Assembly (NCBI GenBank): GCA_012845835.1
Contig: JABAKD010000005.1
Coordinates: forward strand, 5,730,155-5,794,154
DNA: 64,000 bases
Origin: Undaria pinnatifida
Taxonomy: Eukaryota; Sar; Phaeophyceae; Laminariales; Alariaceae
Direction of reading: 5' to 3'
Shown here piece by piece: positions 1 through 12,270 of this stretch. The notes under the pieces are model-generated. The model saw nothing but the letters and a program-made list of their open reading frames with translations. It did no database searches and was not told the DNA's origin. Within the stretch, counting starts at the first letter, position 1, and the number at the start of each line of letters is the position of its first letter. Position numbers and translations under genes: made by a program.

Positions 1-640
1 GCAATTTGTATTCAAAATTACGATTTCACCGTCAAACACGTTCCGGGAAAACTTAACGTTGTACCGGATACGCTATCGCGTATTTTTAGCGAGGTGGATG
101 GAAAACCACTTCCATCCGAACCGCAACTTGCAGCTATCTGTCGTATCTGTCTTCCCCGTCGTCGATGCTGCGAAGTTGCTTGCTCATCAGAGGAAAGAAT
201 TTTGTCAGTACTTTGACTACCTAGCCAATCCTACTAAGGCTCGCGTCCCACACCAGCAATCAAAGTCCAGCATGAGTAAATTCTTCATCCACGAAGGTTT
301 GCTTTGCCGGTCTTACGTTCCTGCCCACCTACGTAGGCGGGACACCTTTCGTGACCAGTTAGTGGTGCCGAAATCGTTGAGAACACTTGTAATCAACGCT
401 TGCCATGACCTCCCCTCATCAGGTGGTCACCTAGCCTTTAAAGGTACCTTCGACAAAGTTCGAGATCGTTATTGGTGGCCCACGATGCACTCTGACGTTG
501 CCGAACATGTTGAAAGCTGTCGTCGAACAAGATCCGAGTGTGTCGAGAGGAAATTCATAATAAACGAGCAAACACCATGTCTTGTCTACTGGCTCCACGG
601 ACATCACACGCCCAGTCTCTTCCCACCGGAATGCTTTTAA
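1..640 (+). pseudogene. Ty3/gypsy pol fragment: RNase H end plus integrase zinc-binding region
   Basis: This is the 3' part of a decayed Ty3/gypsy polyprotein. Frame 1 opens at the window edge with YDFTVKHVPGKLNVV and DTLSR, the typical end of the retroelement RNase H domain, and meets a TGA at 214-216. Frame 2 (59-640) carries the integrase zinc-binding domain, with HDLPSSGGH followed by RYWWPTM and two downstream cysteines. The second cysteine pair is irregular (C-x6-C rather than C-x2-C). A frameshift between about 130 and 240 separates the two domains, and the integrase catalytic core is missing after 640. Seen: motifs and frame change. Known: this domain order is that of Ty3/gypsy pol. 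Inferred: a dead fragment whose upstream part lies outside the window. Confidence 0.75.
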
Positions 641-1794
641 TAGCGGAGTTATTGGATATGTGCCTTGCGTCTGAACACAAATTCTAGAACCTTCGGGAAC
701 GTTCCGCACGTTCTCCTAGAAAGATCGTCTCTCGAAGCGATGTCGTTCTCGCCCACATTCCGAGCCACAGGGAAGGGTGCAATATCCCGAGCAACCTCAA
801 GACGTCTTCCCAGACGCTTCCTCAGCTCGTTGCCCCTTGCTTTCGTCCGAGAGGAGTGCGAGGGTGCGCCTTCGCACACCTCTCACACTTCCTTCTGTCC
901 CCATCTCAACCTGAGATTCTGTCTCTTTACCGAGGACGTCTATTCGTCCGGTGATCGTCAACACCGCCCACATTCTGCGACCGTTGCCTGAGAGGGACGC
1001 TTGTACACAAAGCGTTGGAGATTCGCACCTCCCTGTGGTGTTCTCGAGAACCAACCATTATAGTAGTGCCAATGAACAGCAGTAATGTTCTCATCTTCAT
1101 TATATCGTTATAATACTCGCCAACCCCCCCTGATTTTTTTCTGATCAAACTGTGTATAGAAAAAAAACAAGATTACACTGGTTTTTGTTACAGTAGTAGT
1201 AGTACTAATAGTATATAGTAATAATCATAATGCTGTACGAGTATAGCATCCTATTAATAAAACATACCTGGTACAGCAGTACCTAGTAGCGTGCAGTGTT
1301 ACGGGGGAATTTATTTTGTTACTATCTCGCGATATGTCATACAGTACTCGTACCAGGTATATGGTTTATGGTATGTACTAGTACCTGATATTCGACACAA
1401 AGCTCGCGGTACTACTGTGAAATGTGGAATAAACAGCCTGCCCAAAGAAAAAGGCTAATTATTATGCGGATCCCATTCCGACCTTCAGATTTTTTTTGTC
1501 TGGTCGCTAAAATAAAGCTTTCTCGTGGAAAATCGAACTACTCGTATCAGGTATATGTATGAGCAAATGATGTATAATACGTAATACGCGTGATCGGAGT
1601 ATCACACACAGCTTGTAAAATAATACTCAGTAATTTTTGTATTATTACCTGGTACATTATTTTACTGGCTCAACAGTCCATGTTACTCCCTCCTCAGCAT
1701 CCTGCCTACATAAATACCCCCCCAACTTGCATTTAGGCAAGGCTTACTACTAGCAGGCAGGGATGCATTTATGTCTTTTCCAGTTCAAATTTTT
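641..1794. other. Non-coding stretch, no gene recognised
   Basis: No ORF here resembles a known family. The stretch holds a short GC-rich hairpin near 855-890 (GTGCGAGGGTGCGCCTTCGCAC) and, from about 1,180, AT-rich sequence with many TAGTA/GTACT runs and pieces of the CCTGGTAC-type motif that recurs through the window. Confidence 0.5.
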
Positions 1795-1869
1795 TTAAAA
1801 AAATGGTTTACGGATATTGTCAAAATTAAAATACACTCCAGTTGTGAGATCGCATTGTACCGTCGCTTG

Positions 1870-2195
1870 CTGTATGCATCCGTTATCGATTGACGATGTT
1901 ACCCCCGCAGCCTCGGACACAGCGGGACTGAGGCTGAGCAAAGATGGTGCCGCGGTGGCAGACGCAACAGTAGCAGCAGCCGAAGCGGCTGCGGCACGGC
2001 GACCTTGGGACTCAGCTTGCACAGCAGCCAGAGCTTCGGCACGGCGTTTGTCGACCCCAGCTTGCACAGCGGCGACAGCAGCATGAGCCTCGACTCGAGC
2101 AGCAGCCGAGCGGCCTGATTAGGACCGCGTACAGCAGCAGCCACGAGAGCTTCAGCCTCCGGTGACTTGCACTCCTCCATCGTCGGGGAGTGCAC
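1870..2195 (-). pseudogene. Alanine-rich coding-like remnant, two frames
   Basis: On the minus strand, one frame reads MEECKSPEAEALVAAAV from about 2,180. A second frame then reads AGVDKRRAEALAAVQAESQG and further alanine-rich helix-like sequence. Joining them would need a frameshift near 2,090. The composition suggests a piece of a coiled-coil or alanine-rich protein. The family is not recognisable, and the stretch may be no more than biased sequence. It has no detected partner exons. Confidence 0.2.
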
Positions 2196-2199
2196 GAAC

Positions 2200-4940
2200 T
2201 TAAACTAGCCTTAAACTAGAACTTAAACTAGTCTGTATCACACCTTGGACCTGTAAGCTCTACTCTGCTCCCCTACGCGCTCCGCGTGCAGGTCGTCGCC
2301 TACGCAGCTGGGCCAGGTGTGCCCAATGCTATCGCTCATACGACTATGAATTTCCGCATTGATCTGATTGGTCAAACTTCTGACGTACAAAATATTTTTT
2401 TCAGGCAGGTATACCCGGTCAGTTTGGCGTCAAAAATGGTGCAGCACAAAAAAACAAGAGCATATCACAAACGACATACAGAACATATGATACGCATGTA
2501 TACAGCATGATAACATACATCCTGGTACAACAATGCAGAAGTAGTCGTCGTAAGAGTAAGTACGAGCACGAAAGCAAAAAAAATAATGCATGCTTTGCGG
2601 AACAATTTATACCATTGATGCATACGTACCAACGTTTCGTCTGCAGCGCATACAAAAAAGACAGTGTGTCAGTCAAAGCGGGGAGAATCTCGTTTCGCTC
2701 TCTGTATGTACTGCTGTGCGTAGCATGGACTGCGTGATTCCTCATCATGTATGAACTATCAAGCGTCTCATTCCTCGCCTCGACTATCTAGAGATCACGA
2801 CCACCGATTCTCATCACTCATGCGGCCTGCTGTACTGCTGCTTCTATTTCTGCGGTGTCTGCCTGTGGTTATCCTGCAGCGTGTGGGGTTCGTGATACTG
2901 TTTCAAGCGAAATTTTTCTACACGTGCGAGATTTTCAACATGATAAAATAGAGTTGAACTGCCATGGGAATTTCTTCAACATCCTTTAAAATTCATTTAT
3001 ATTTAGACTACTCCTTTTTTCCACACTATATTCTATACATTATTTCAACCAAAATTGGTTCGGCATGCAGCTGCATTTCTACCTGCGCATTTACGACCGT
3101 ACTTCTACCTGCGTCAAGCGAGACTATCAACCCACACGTATCCCAGCTGAAGCCCAACAACAGCTAGCTGTAGTCTAGCTGCGGTGAGGCGTGACGCCTG
3201 TGTCCCGGCCTGACCGTCCTCTTCGCATAGACGACGTCTAGGCTAGCAGTCCTCCTTGCAAGCAACTTGTGATGGCTGACGAAACTCACGGCAGCAATAG
3301 CAACAATACCCGTCTCCTTTTTTTTCGTACGTACGTGTACTTTGCTACCGTGGACGTGCTCCTACAGCAACAAAGATGACTTGAAACTTGCGAGTTGACA
3401 TTGCATCTTGAAGCTTGCTATATGGTTGACACGGCATTGGTGCCTGTATGAACATTTCATGACATCAAACCCGGAAAGACTCGAGCGAAGCATGCATGTG
3501 TTTGGGCATTGATGGCTCGTCTCACAGGAACAATTGAGCATCAAAAAAGTGTAACAAGATGAGGCATGCATATTATTACACAATCATTTACCCTGCTGCG
3601 CGGGCATAGTAAAAACAGTATATTTGCTCTACCCTGTTGCACAAGCGTAGTAAAAACAGTATATTCAACAAGCGTTTCTAGAAAAATTGAAAAACATACC
3701 GCTCGTATTTTTTAACCTACTATCCTGTTGGCAACGAGATCAGCTTAATTAGCAACACTCCCCTTGTGGTGACACCATATAGCACGTGACACCTACGCGC
3801 GCGTTATGCTTACCTGCTTACGTACCTCTTCCCAGATCCACAGCGTTCGGCACGCGTACTTACGTAGTTCACGCATTACGCTTTCTATCCTCGTACCGTC
3901 ACGGTGCATGAAAACAAAAGCTCTATACCTGATGACATAACTCAGACCGTCTGTACCCCCTGTACTTTACTATCAATTGCACATTTTTTTCTAGATCAGA
4001 TTCCACGTCTTCAACATCTACAGCATTGTTCTTGTTGTAAGCTGTACTCCTATCCTCGTGTCCTGGTCCAATCTCTCCACCATCTACCTACAGGATTACC
4101 ATCTCCGGCAAGTTCACCATTCCCTGGGTGATGTCCCTGGGTGACCTCCCTGGGTTCACCATGATACGGCAGTGAGTCGGGCCTGCGCAACTATATTTCC
4201 ACGGGACTAGTTATGACTCACCTGCTGCCTTGAGAGTTCGTATTCAGTATCCAGCAGTACCTTCGATTCCTCTGATTGATCCGAAACTCCAGACTTTGAG
4301 CGAAGTTGAACCGTTGAGTCTCGCAAGCACGTGAGATGACAGTTGATGGGTGATGTGGATGCACAAGCGAGCAGTCGTTCATGCACGGGTGAACAGTTGA
4401 TATGCCGTTTTAACTTTTCACTTTTGATCGCACTTTTTCTTTTTCAAGGGGGTGGTGTTAACTGACTAAACACCAGGTGATGTCAGGTGGACGCAACATG
4501 CGCTACCACCTGGGCCTGGCGTTACGATCCGGCGGATGAAACCGCTTTTTAGATGAAACGTCCTTCCCACACCCACAGAGCTACCCACCACTGCATCTGC
4601 GCCCGGTGAGTCGTAATCATCAGACTACGGCCCACCGTATTTTTTATGTTCCCACGTTGGCTTGCCGTAACAGTTCGCCCGTCAAATCCAAGTCCTAACC
4701 AATCACTGAATACAAACTCGTCACTGTTCAAGAAACTATATACCAACAGTATCTCCCACCCTTCATAAAGCAGTGCCGAAAAATGAAAAAAGGAATTCAA
4801 CTTCAACACTCACACACAACCCAAGTACAACAGCGTTCACAACGTTGTCGCATTATATTAAAATAATGCACATTTTGCTGCCCCATACTGTTCTACACCC
4901 GGCCGACTGGTGCACGAGTGATTCCCGTCTTAACCCACAG
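2200..4940. other. Non-coding stretch with a 41-bp tandem duplication
   Basis: No gene is recognised. At about 3,591-3,670 a unit beginning CCCTGCTGCG and ending ATAGTAAAAACAGTATAT is repeated in tandem with a 41-bp period. The rest is T-rich or AT-rich unique sequence with short ORFs that look random. Confidence 0.45.
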
Positions 4941-4944
4941 CAAA

Positions 4945-7060
4945 ACGGTATTCCCCCCGACACCGCTTCCCCCCTTGTCGAGGTACAATCATAAAACATT
5001 GGAAAAGGCAGCTCTTCGTCTCGTCGAGTCGGTAGTCGCTCTTCATCTCTGCAACTGCTCCAACTCGCGGCGGGTCAGTTCTTCCCGGTTCTAGTCGCTG
5101 TATCGCACTCGCCAGTAGCGGTCCCTGTAGTCGTACACCTGCCCTTGCAGTCTGAGACCACCGCCAAAGTCTTTCCAGATGGTGAAACCTATTGGGAACA
5201 GGGTCAAGGCTTGACGGCGAGAGAGAGGGGTACGAGGCTTGACTGAGACGGGAACTCAATCGCTCGCAGACCGGGGGTTGTACAAATGCCATAGTGCAAT
5301 AAAGCCATCTAGCTGCAAGGGGGTGAAACTCTTTAGCATCTCATTCTCAGACAACCAGCCCGACTCTACCTCATCATTGGACCTCCCCTTGTATTCCCAC
5401 CTAGCGGCACCGGATGGGGATTATGTTCGGCGACAACTAGCAAGAGAGTCAAAATGCGAAGAGATCACCGCTTCCAACGCCCTTCTGAAACCGGAACCCC
5501 AAGCATACTGCGCAAACTCATCAGCTAGTGAATGTCTGAGAGAAAGGGGTCGGAGGTAGTATGGCTTTACGTCTGCTGTGGACACATTTCGGGTGCGTTG
5601 TTTTCTGCCTCGCATCGTTACTTGCATGCTAAGGCCTGTCTGTAATACTTCCGTGATTCTCCAAGGGCCTGTGTAGTGGTCGTGTTGAAGTTTCCGCCCT
5701 CTGTTGTCGCGATGCCTGCTGCTCTTGGACTCGCGCACCAGCACGAGGCTTCCTTTCTCGAGAGCGACTCCGGCTGAGGGCCTTGAAATGGAAGCGTTGG
5801 CGCGGGCCCTCGCGGTTACCCTAAAATTGTGCTGCTTCTCGAGCGCGAGACGGAATTCTTGCAGGTTTCTGTTTGCGTCACTCCACGAAGTTGTCTAGGC
5901 CACCGCTCTGTTCTGTCTCCGCTGACAAGAGTACAAAGGAATCTAAAGAGGTGCGGGGTTTACGGCCAAGCAGCAGCTCGAAAGAGGTCATATTCGAGGG
6001 GAGGGAGACATCTGGCAAATTGCGTTCGATCCAAATTGCTGGTGACACGTATTCGTCCCACCTCTCTGGCCACGAGCGACATAACTCTGCTAAAAGCTCT
6101 TTCAACCAACCTCCCAAACTTTCGACAGCTCCTTGACCACGTGGGTGATCTGCTGGGCCGAACACTATGTCTGCGTGCAGCCAACGGCATAAGTGTGTCA
6201 CTACTTGCGCTCCGAACTCTTTGCCACCATCACAACGGATCACGCGAGGTACCCCGAAAGTCGGACACAACTCGGTCAGGATCCGTGCCACGCCTATTGC
6301 CTGCTTGGTTTCTAGAGGGAATCCAAATGGGAACTTGGAGGCTCGATCTACTACCAGTAGAACGTACTTGTTGCCGGAAAGAGAAGGTGTCTATTTTTAA
6401 AATATCCATCTGCAGTTCATCCCACGGTTCTAGCGGGCGTCCGGGCAACAACGCGATACGCCTGCTGTTCGGCCTCTTGCGTCTCCGGCACCCACACGAT
6501 AACACGTATTGTCGAGTGTCGCGAGTGACCGTAGGCCAGTGAAAGTGATCCCTCACCAAGGCCAAAGTGGCTCCTACTCCCGCATGCCCGTGTAGAGTAT
6601 GCACCAAAGCGAGTACATCGGCTGTCATGGATTCGGGTATGGCTGGCAGCTTCCTGCCTTGTTCGTCGGTATACCGGACTACCTCATCATCGTCTAAACC
6701 ATAACTGGTCGTGTCAACTCCCCCTTCGCCTGCACCACTATCACACGAACTCTTGCGAACCTGACCCAAATGGGTGTCGTCCTGTTGTCGTCCCGCGAGG
6801 GTTGCGGGATTGGTGAGACCTTGCACCGCCCGGTGGATGGCCGGTGTCTCCATGACTTGGTAAGCTTCCGACGAGCGAGGAACCTCCCCCCCTGCTGAAA
6901 GCACCTCCCCAAGATCGTCGCTGAGATCGCTAATGCTGGTGTGGAACGGAGGTGGTAGGGTCTGAGTTCGATTCTCGGATTGGACACCATGTCACGAATC
7001 GCATCCTTGGCAGTGAGGTCTGGAGTCAGGGTGAGACAGGCGAGGATATTCAAGGCGAAG
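4945..7060 (-). pseudogene. Ty3/gypsy-type integrase region, frameshifted
   Basis: Read on the minus strand from 6,904 down, the order is: an integrase zinc-binding domain (HTLHGHAG ... YWP-like HFHWPTV ... CGC), then the first core aspartate in ELQMDILKID (frame ending near 6,230). In a second frame (6,291-5,878) come the second aspartate in RCDGGKEFG and the glutamate in QGAVESLGG, giving a D,D-35-E-like core. In a third frame (5,744-5,421) is the C-terminal domain with YTGPWRITEV. A further tail near 5,150-5,040 reads VYDYRDRYWRVRYSD then a stop and EELTRRELEQL, a Tudor-like end known from some gypsy elements. A purine-rich tract on the minus strand at about 4,949-4,981 could be the polypurine tract. 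At least two frameshifts and one stop make it inactive. RT and LTRs were not identified. Confidence 0.75.
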
Positions 7061-7269
7061 CAGACGAGGATATCTAGCCTACTAGCATCGCAAGGTCCAC
7101 ATATGGACTACATCTGTAGCACGCCTCAGGTATTCATAAAGATTGACCTCCGAAGGACCGATACGACCGAGTTCAGAAGGCGCTTGTGCGTTCCTCAAAG
7201 AAAGAGAGCAAGTCCCCTGTGCAGGTGCTCAAGAGGTGAAGCTTCCCAAGAAAGCAGTGTGTAAATGGT

Positions 7270-8535
7270 AATTTGATTGCGTATGCGAAGGGTTTATGAA
7301 CGTGAACCCAAGGAATATTGTCCGGGTGGGGCAGCCACACCCGATTAACGGAGGGGACGTAAATAGCGCGGCCCCTACTATCACAAAAGCGCCTGTCATA
7401 GTAACTCTTGAAACTGTCACGGAACCGTAACAGTTGTTGTTGTTGTTCTCACATGAACTCGCACAACCAAGTCCGTGGTCACAGGACAAGCTCCAGTATT
7501 AGGTTAGGTGTGTATGGATGGCGGGGAAAAGGCTGGGGAAAAGGCTGGGGAAAAGGCTGGGGAAAAGGGACAAAGAGGGAGTGACGGTCCCGCTACACGT
7601 GAACGATCCTGTTGGCCCACACACACACCCGATGACGCCCGCCGTCCGTCTTGCGAAGTCGTACACCGCATTACGTAGAAATCCACGTATGGAGAAGACG
7701 CCACCACTTAAACTCGGTAGTCAAGAACTTGGGCACACTTGAGATGCCCGGAAAATAACCTATCGTCTAATCCACTACCCATACCCTAAACCCTATTAAA
7801 CAAAAAAGCGGCGCCATCTGGGTGGTTGTACACTGCTGGTTATGTACGAAACAACGGCTTTTTCGACTATAATTGAAATGTGGACGTTGAAAATATCGGG
7901 AGTATATTAGACTACATGCAGACCGGTCTTGTACATAGCCTTCTACATGTAGTTTTGTGTTCATGCAGTCAGTCTACCGACACAGACATGGTCTGGTAGA
8001 TTTTTTTTAACCGAAGGCACAAGAGGTATGGATGCATGGGCTCGGATGCATGCTCCGGCTTAGAAGCGATTTGCGAGGCGAGGAAGATAGGTTGTTGAGT
8101 ACCAAAAATGTGAGATTCGTTTGGGCAGGTATAGTCTATGCGCATCTCTGAAGGAATCCGAAATATGAAGGAACATGAAAGCGCGTCGTGGATGCTTCAT
8201 GATGTTGTGCCCATCTTCGTGATTCGGCCGGAAATTGAAAGGCTGTGGGCCGTGAAGAGCCTGAGGCAAAGTCGGTAAGCATGGTGTGTTTTGCGACAGA
8301 AAACGTTATGGGTCGCGTCAGGAAGCGGTGACGGCCGAGCTGAGAAGTAGCGGTACGATATACCGCAAGGAGTTGATGTCAAAAACCGGTACGAGGCTAA
8401 GTTGATGACCAACCAGCGACGCGGATCGGGGTCAAAAACCTATATGTATTCTGCTGTATGTACCGCACTGTGGCGCGGAATGGTGGCGGTATACCGCTTT
8501 CTATCGTCTGCCCTAAACAATATGAAGGTGGCAGA
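7270..8535. other. Non-coding stretch with a 12-mer tandem repeat
   Basis: Nothing gene-like was seen. At 7,521-7,568 the unit GGGGAAAAGGCT is repeated four times in tandem. The short ORFs across it only reflect this repeat. Confidence 0.5.
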
Positions 8536-8539
8536 AAGA

Positions 8540-9040
8540 AGAAAAGCCCATTATGTGGTGCAAATAGCGATTTGATAATGCAAAGAGCTTGTTGTGCAGA
8601 TCGTATTGGCTTGTGTGTGCTGCGTGGTGTGCTTATTGGCGAATCACGTTCTGATCGGCAGTACAAGCGCAATTTGCAAAAAAAAAAATGAACAGAAGGG
8701 ACCCAGAGGAAAAATCAAATTAAGCAAAACACAACGACGAGTAGTTTAGACTACACATTTACTTATCATACCGGTACATGGTACTTGTCGCATGATACCT
8801 GGCGCTGCAGTATATTCGAAAGAAAGCAAAGTGCAGCACGGCACAGCACCTCACTGCAGAGCAAGGCACGGCACCACACGGCACTGCACGATGCTGCGCT
8901 TCGCTCTGCTGAGCTATTATTATAGCTGGAATGAGCTGAACTGGGAGTGAGCGCGTTTCTCGTGATTCAACAAGTTGAATGTAGTACGTACAAGCCTGGT
9001 GCATGCAGTACGTCGTAGCGGTGCCTGATATCATAGTATG
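8540..9040 (+). repeat. Dispersed repeat, inverted partner at 24,680-25,350
   Basis: Two blocks of this interval match the reverse complement of 24,680-25,350. The block at about 8,580-8,680 (GTACTGCCGATCAGAACGTG on the minus strand) matches 25,250-25,350. The block at about 8,800-9,010 matches 24,680-24,870, sharing TTCGAAAGAAAGC, AAGGCACGGCACC and GAGCTAT-TATAGCTGG. Mismatches are scattered, so this is an old pair. No ORF of interest. Confidence 0.55.
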
Positions 9041-9159
9041 TCGTCCGTGTAACTACTGTAGCAAAAGTATGGTGGGACTCCATCATCATGATGACTAATA
9101 AAAAACACTGCTGTATTAATGGTCAGGACAGGGGCACCATTCTGCTACTGAAGATCCAG

Positions 9160-9293
9160 ATGTTGTATATATATATATATGTCTACAACGGCTCCGCATG
9201 GGTGCCGGCATTCGCCGGCACTCATGCTCCGGGTAAAGCAGAGGGCAGCACTTCGACTTGTTCGATTCAATATTCGATAAAGTAAAAACCGTT
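9160..9293 (+). repeat. Hairpin MITE, inverted partner at 21,656-21,790
   Basis: The core at 9,196-9,227 is a near-perfect palindrome (GCATGGGTGCCGGC, a 4-base loop, then its complement). The right flank contains GATTCAATATTCGAT, shared with the reverse complement of 21,656-21,790. An (AT)n run lies on the left. The small size, hairpin and second copy suggest a non-autonomous element. Confidence 0.6.
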
Positions 9294-9351
9294 ACCACAC
9301 AACACATAGTCTACGCGTGTAGAACGTAAAGTAATGCCAAGAGATTGTTGT

Positions 9352-9940
9352 TAAGGAATTAGTGAGGTATTAGTCCGCTTGACCACTTGCAAAAGGTTAA
9401 CCAATAGCTTACCCAAACTAAGGTTTATAACACCCCCCTCCCCTGAAATGGCGGGACAGCATGTCGGCCGGATATACGGGCGGACCTGTCAATTATTCAA
9501 GCCGTTTCATTTCCTGGGTATACCGGGGAGAGTATTTTTTAAGTTCGACTTTCCAGAAAAAGTTTATTATGGTGGATGTGGGATTTGAACCCACGACCCA
9601 AAAAAACCATGGTCTGTCGACGACGCCATTTGTTAAGGAATTAGTGGGGTATTAGTCCGTTTGACCACTTGCAAAAGGTTAACCAATAGCTTACCCAAAC
9701 TAACCCTTATAACATTGTTATAAGGGTTAGTCGCTGATTCCGTCGCGCGTTATTCACATGACTTTCGAAAGCGAGAGCAGCACGCTGAGCCGACGTGCCA
9801 CGCCATGATGCGTTACGTTTCTATCGGCCGGCCATCGGTCCTGCCGACGACGTCATTTGTTAAATATTAGTAGGGTATTAGCCCGTTTGATCAATTGCAA
9901 AAGGCTAACCAATAGGTTACCCAAACCAAGCCTCATAACA
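9352..9940 (-). repeat. SINE-like cluster with tRNA-type box A/B
   Basis: An approximately 80-bp unit occurs three times (about 9,352-9,432, 9,630-9,712 and 9,856-9,938). Its minus strand reads AGTGGTCAAGCGGACTAA, which resembles a tRNA box A. Between the first two units, at about 9,571-9,600, the minus strand gives GTGGGTTCAAATCCCAC, a good T-arm/box B, followed by an acceptor-like end CATCCACCA. No complete cloverleaf can be folded by eye, so I call it tRNA-derived SINE material rather than a tRNA gene. Confidence 0.5.
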
Positions 9941-10600
9941 AGATTGATATAGACTAACAGTGGACGACTTACTTGTTCTGCCGTTTCCTCCAGTTCTCCG
10001 TTTCTTGCGTGAATCCGATTCCGAGCTTCATCATATATATTTCGATCAGACAAATCCGAGCCCACGCAGACTGACCCTCTAGCCTGGCCACGAAAAAGAG
10101 ATGCTTCGAATGCGTGTCTTGACGTTTCGACTCAACCAAGCATCCAGGGCCAGCAGAGGGATGGGCAAATGTTTGCTGCATGTTCTCTACGTAGCAACTG
10201 ACAGGCGCGCACTGAGCCAGCTTCTTCTCCTGCTGCTACTACATGCATGATGCCATAATATATAGATCCGAAGCTCGTGGATCGATTGTGTTTGTGCGTG
10301 TATAGTGATCGTGGAGAGACTTGCCGACGTTATTCTAGGCGTAAAACACGGTGTGGCTGCCTTCGTCATTCTATTCCTCGAATGCTACTATAATGATGCT
10401 GCTACTTGCCGTAGACCACTCTCGTCTGGTCGATGGAATATTAGTCCGCAATATCACTTAACTAAGAATTTGGTAGTTAAGGATTGCAGGCTCAATCTAA
10501 TTTTAGACGAAAAATAAACATTTAATACCTGGTACCAGGTATGGCCTTGTTGTCGGGTTGCTGGGCGCTCATTGGCCGGACATCGTACATAAAATAACAG
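9941..10600. other. Non-coding stretch
   Basis: No gene, tRNA or repeat was recognised. It contains one palindromic ACCTGGTACCAGGT motif near 10,528-10,541, a motif that recurs elsewhere in the window (for example near 25,150). Confidence 0.4.
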
Positions 10601-10604
10601 TCAT

Positions 10605-11190
10605 CTGGGGACGATAGGGTCCATTCCCAGAATCATAATCAATTCACATATATATATACAACTCCGACAGTAACCCGGGAACGAACACGGATATGTCACC
10701 AGAATTGATACCTCCCCCCACAGTGGAAATCCCCAGTGCCACTGACTGGCCGATCTCTAATACGCTCGAGTTCGTATATTATAGAGCCAGCTCCACCCGA
10801 GGACGATAGGGTCCCATCCTTGGTCCAGGGGTCATTCCATATATCTAAAAATAAATTAAACCGGGGAAGAAGACCGAGTTCTCTCGGGTCGACACCACCC
10901 CCCACGGTGTGAAAACCCCAGTTCCATTGACTAGAATCGCTGATTGTGGTTCGAGCTCCACAGGGGCACCCCACCCTAGTAGGAGGATGATATAGGCTCA
11001 CCAACCAATGGGGGGCAGTTCCGTCGCACACGGGGGAGATAAGGGCCCATCCCCGGTTCAGGAATCCTCCGAACCTCTACAGCTCCAACAACGCGGGCAC
11101 TATAACGATGAACTCCCGGGTCGATATACCTCCCCGCACGGCGTGTCGACCCCGACTCCATTGGCTTATTTCTCGTGATTGGCTGGTAGG
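10605..11190. repeat. Diverged tandem repeat, about 200-230 bp unit, three copies
   Basis: Three successive segments share GG(A)CGATAGGGTCC(C)AT at their start, then TCGGGTCGA-AC-CCTCCCC, then CCCAGT-CCA-TGACT. They begin near 10,605, 10,800 and 11,033. Similarity is moderate and the copies have drifted. ORFs on the minus strand follow the repeat and do not look like a protein family. Confidence 0.4.
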
Positions 11191-11284
11191 CTTGGACCCA
11201 ATAAGCTCACAATTATTTCGACCGACTCGGTCTCGCATACTTCTCGCATACGGCAAACATTTGCAATGCGAGCGCAGTTCAATA

Positions 11285-11430
11285 AGTTATTTGCATGATA
11301 GGTCGCACAAAAAAGCGATTTTGAGCTTGTATCAGGCTGGCGTGCCGAGCAAGCACGTTCGAAAAATGAGGATGAGAAACACTTGAACAGCAAGAACAGC
11401 ACCAAACGCAATATAAATGGACGAATTAGA
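11285..11430 (+). repeat. Sub-repeat of the inverted-repeat family
   Basis: This is a diverged single copy of the block also found at about 13,545-13,720 (same strand) and at 18,050-18,225 and 18,785-18,930 (opposite strand). It shares TTGAGC-TGTATCAGG, GCAAGCACG, GAGAAACAC and AGCACCAAACGCAATATA. Confidence 0.6.
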
Positions 11431-12065
11431 GCCACTTGTATGCAGGATTCAGCGCCCCCCGGTTATAAGCACAAATAATTTCAAACAAAAACGGGGTGTT
11501 CAAAGAAAAACGACATAATAGTATGTGGAACTAAGACTGGCACGACTCGAGCACAAAAACCAACCGTGGAAAAAAGCCTGAAACTAGGCCGAAACAGTGC
11601 GTATTTGACTCACTGGCGTAATGGTCGAATATTCATGGAATACTTCATGCCCGAATAATCACCTCTTTGTCGCTTATGCGGCACCGAAAAAAATCGCTGA
11701 AAATCCCCATGTCATTCCCTGGGTCAGAAACCTGAGCTCGCTAATATTTCGCGGGTTTTCTTGCATACTACTCGCGTAAGGCAAAAATTGCCTTGCGACC
11801 CCAATTCGTACCCAACGCTCGACCCCGGGATGAATCTATGCAGTTGTCACCCAGAGCGTCACGATAAAGCCGTTCGGGACATAAGAAGAGCGGTCAATTC
11901 ACCATGTCCCGGCATACTAACAGCCATTTATATTGCCCACAACAGATAAGAGCAATAACCGCCTGCTTCGGCGTGACACAGGGTGATATTGAATCCCCCT
12001 TTTCTTTCTTCTCTGTATTTTCTTTTCTTTTCTTTTTCCAATTGACTTGCGTATGCGTAGCGATA

Positions 12066-12270
12066 GGTACCACGAGATATTTGTGCAGAAGATCCCTATT
12101 TTTTATGATACCGCTATATCGTCGATTGTTATGGCGCACGGGAGATATTGTCGAGAAGATCCCTATTTCTCTGTGTCATAGGGTACTTCCTGGCGAACAC
12201 GAGATAACATTTTCAAGAAGATCCTTATATTTTTTATACTGTCATCAATGAATTGCTGGCGCACACGATG
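12066..12270 (+). repeat. Short tandem repeat, about 60-65 bp unit
   Basis: The phrase GAGATAT...AGAAGATCC(C/T)TAT recurs at about 12,072-12,100, 12,140-12,167 and 12,201-12,228. The second and third copies follow GGCG(C/A)ACACG or GGCGCACGG, and that prefix appears again near 12,254. The copies are imperfect. Confidence 0.45.

Noticed and set aside
9571-9600. T-arm plus acceptor end of a tRNA
   Set aside because: No anticodon arm at the right distance, and it belongs to a repeated SINE-like unit.
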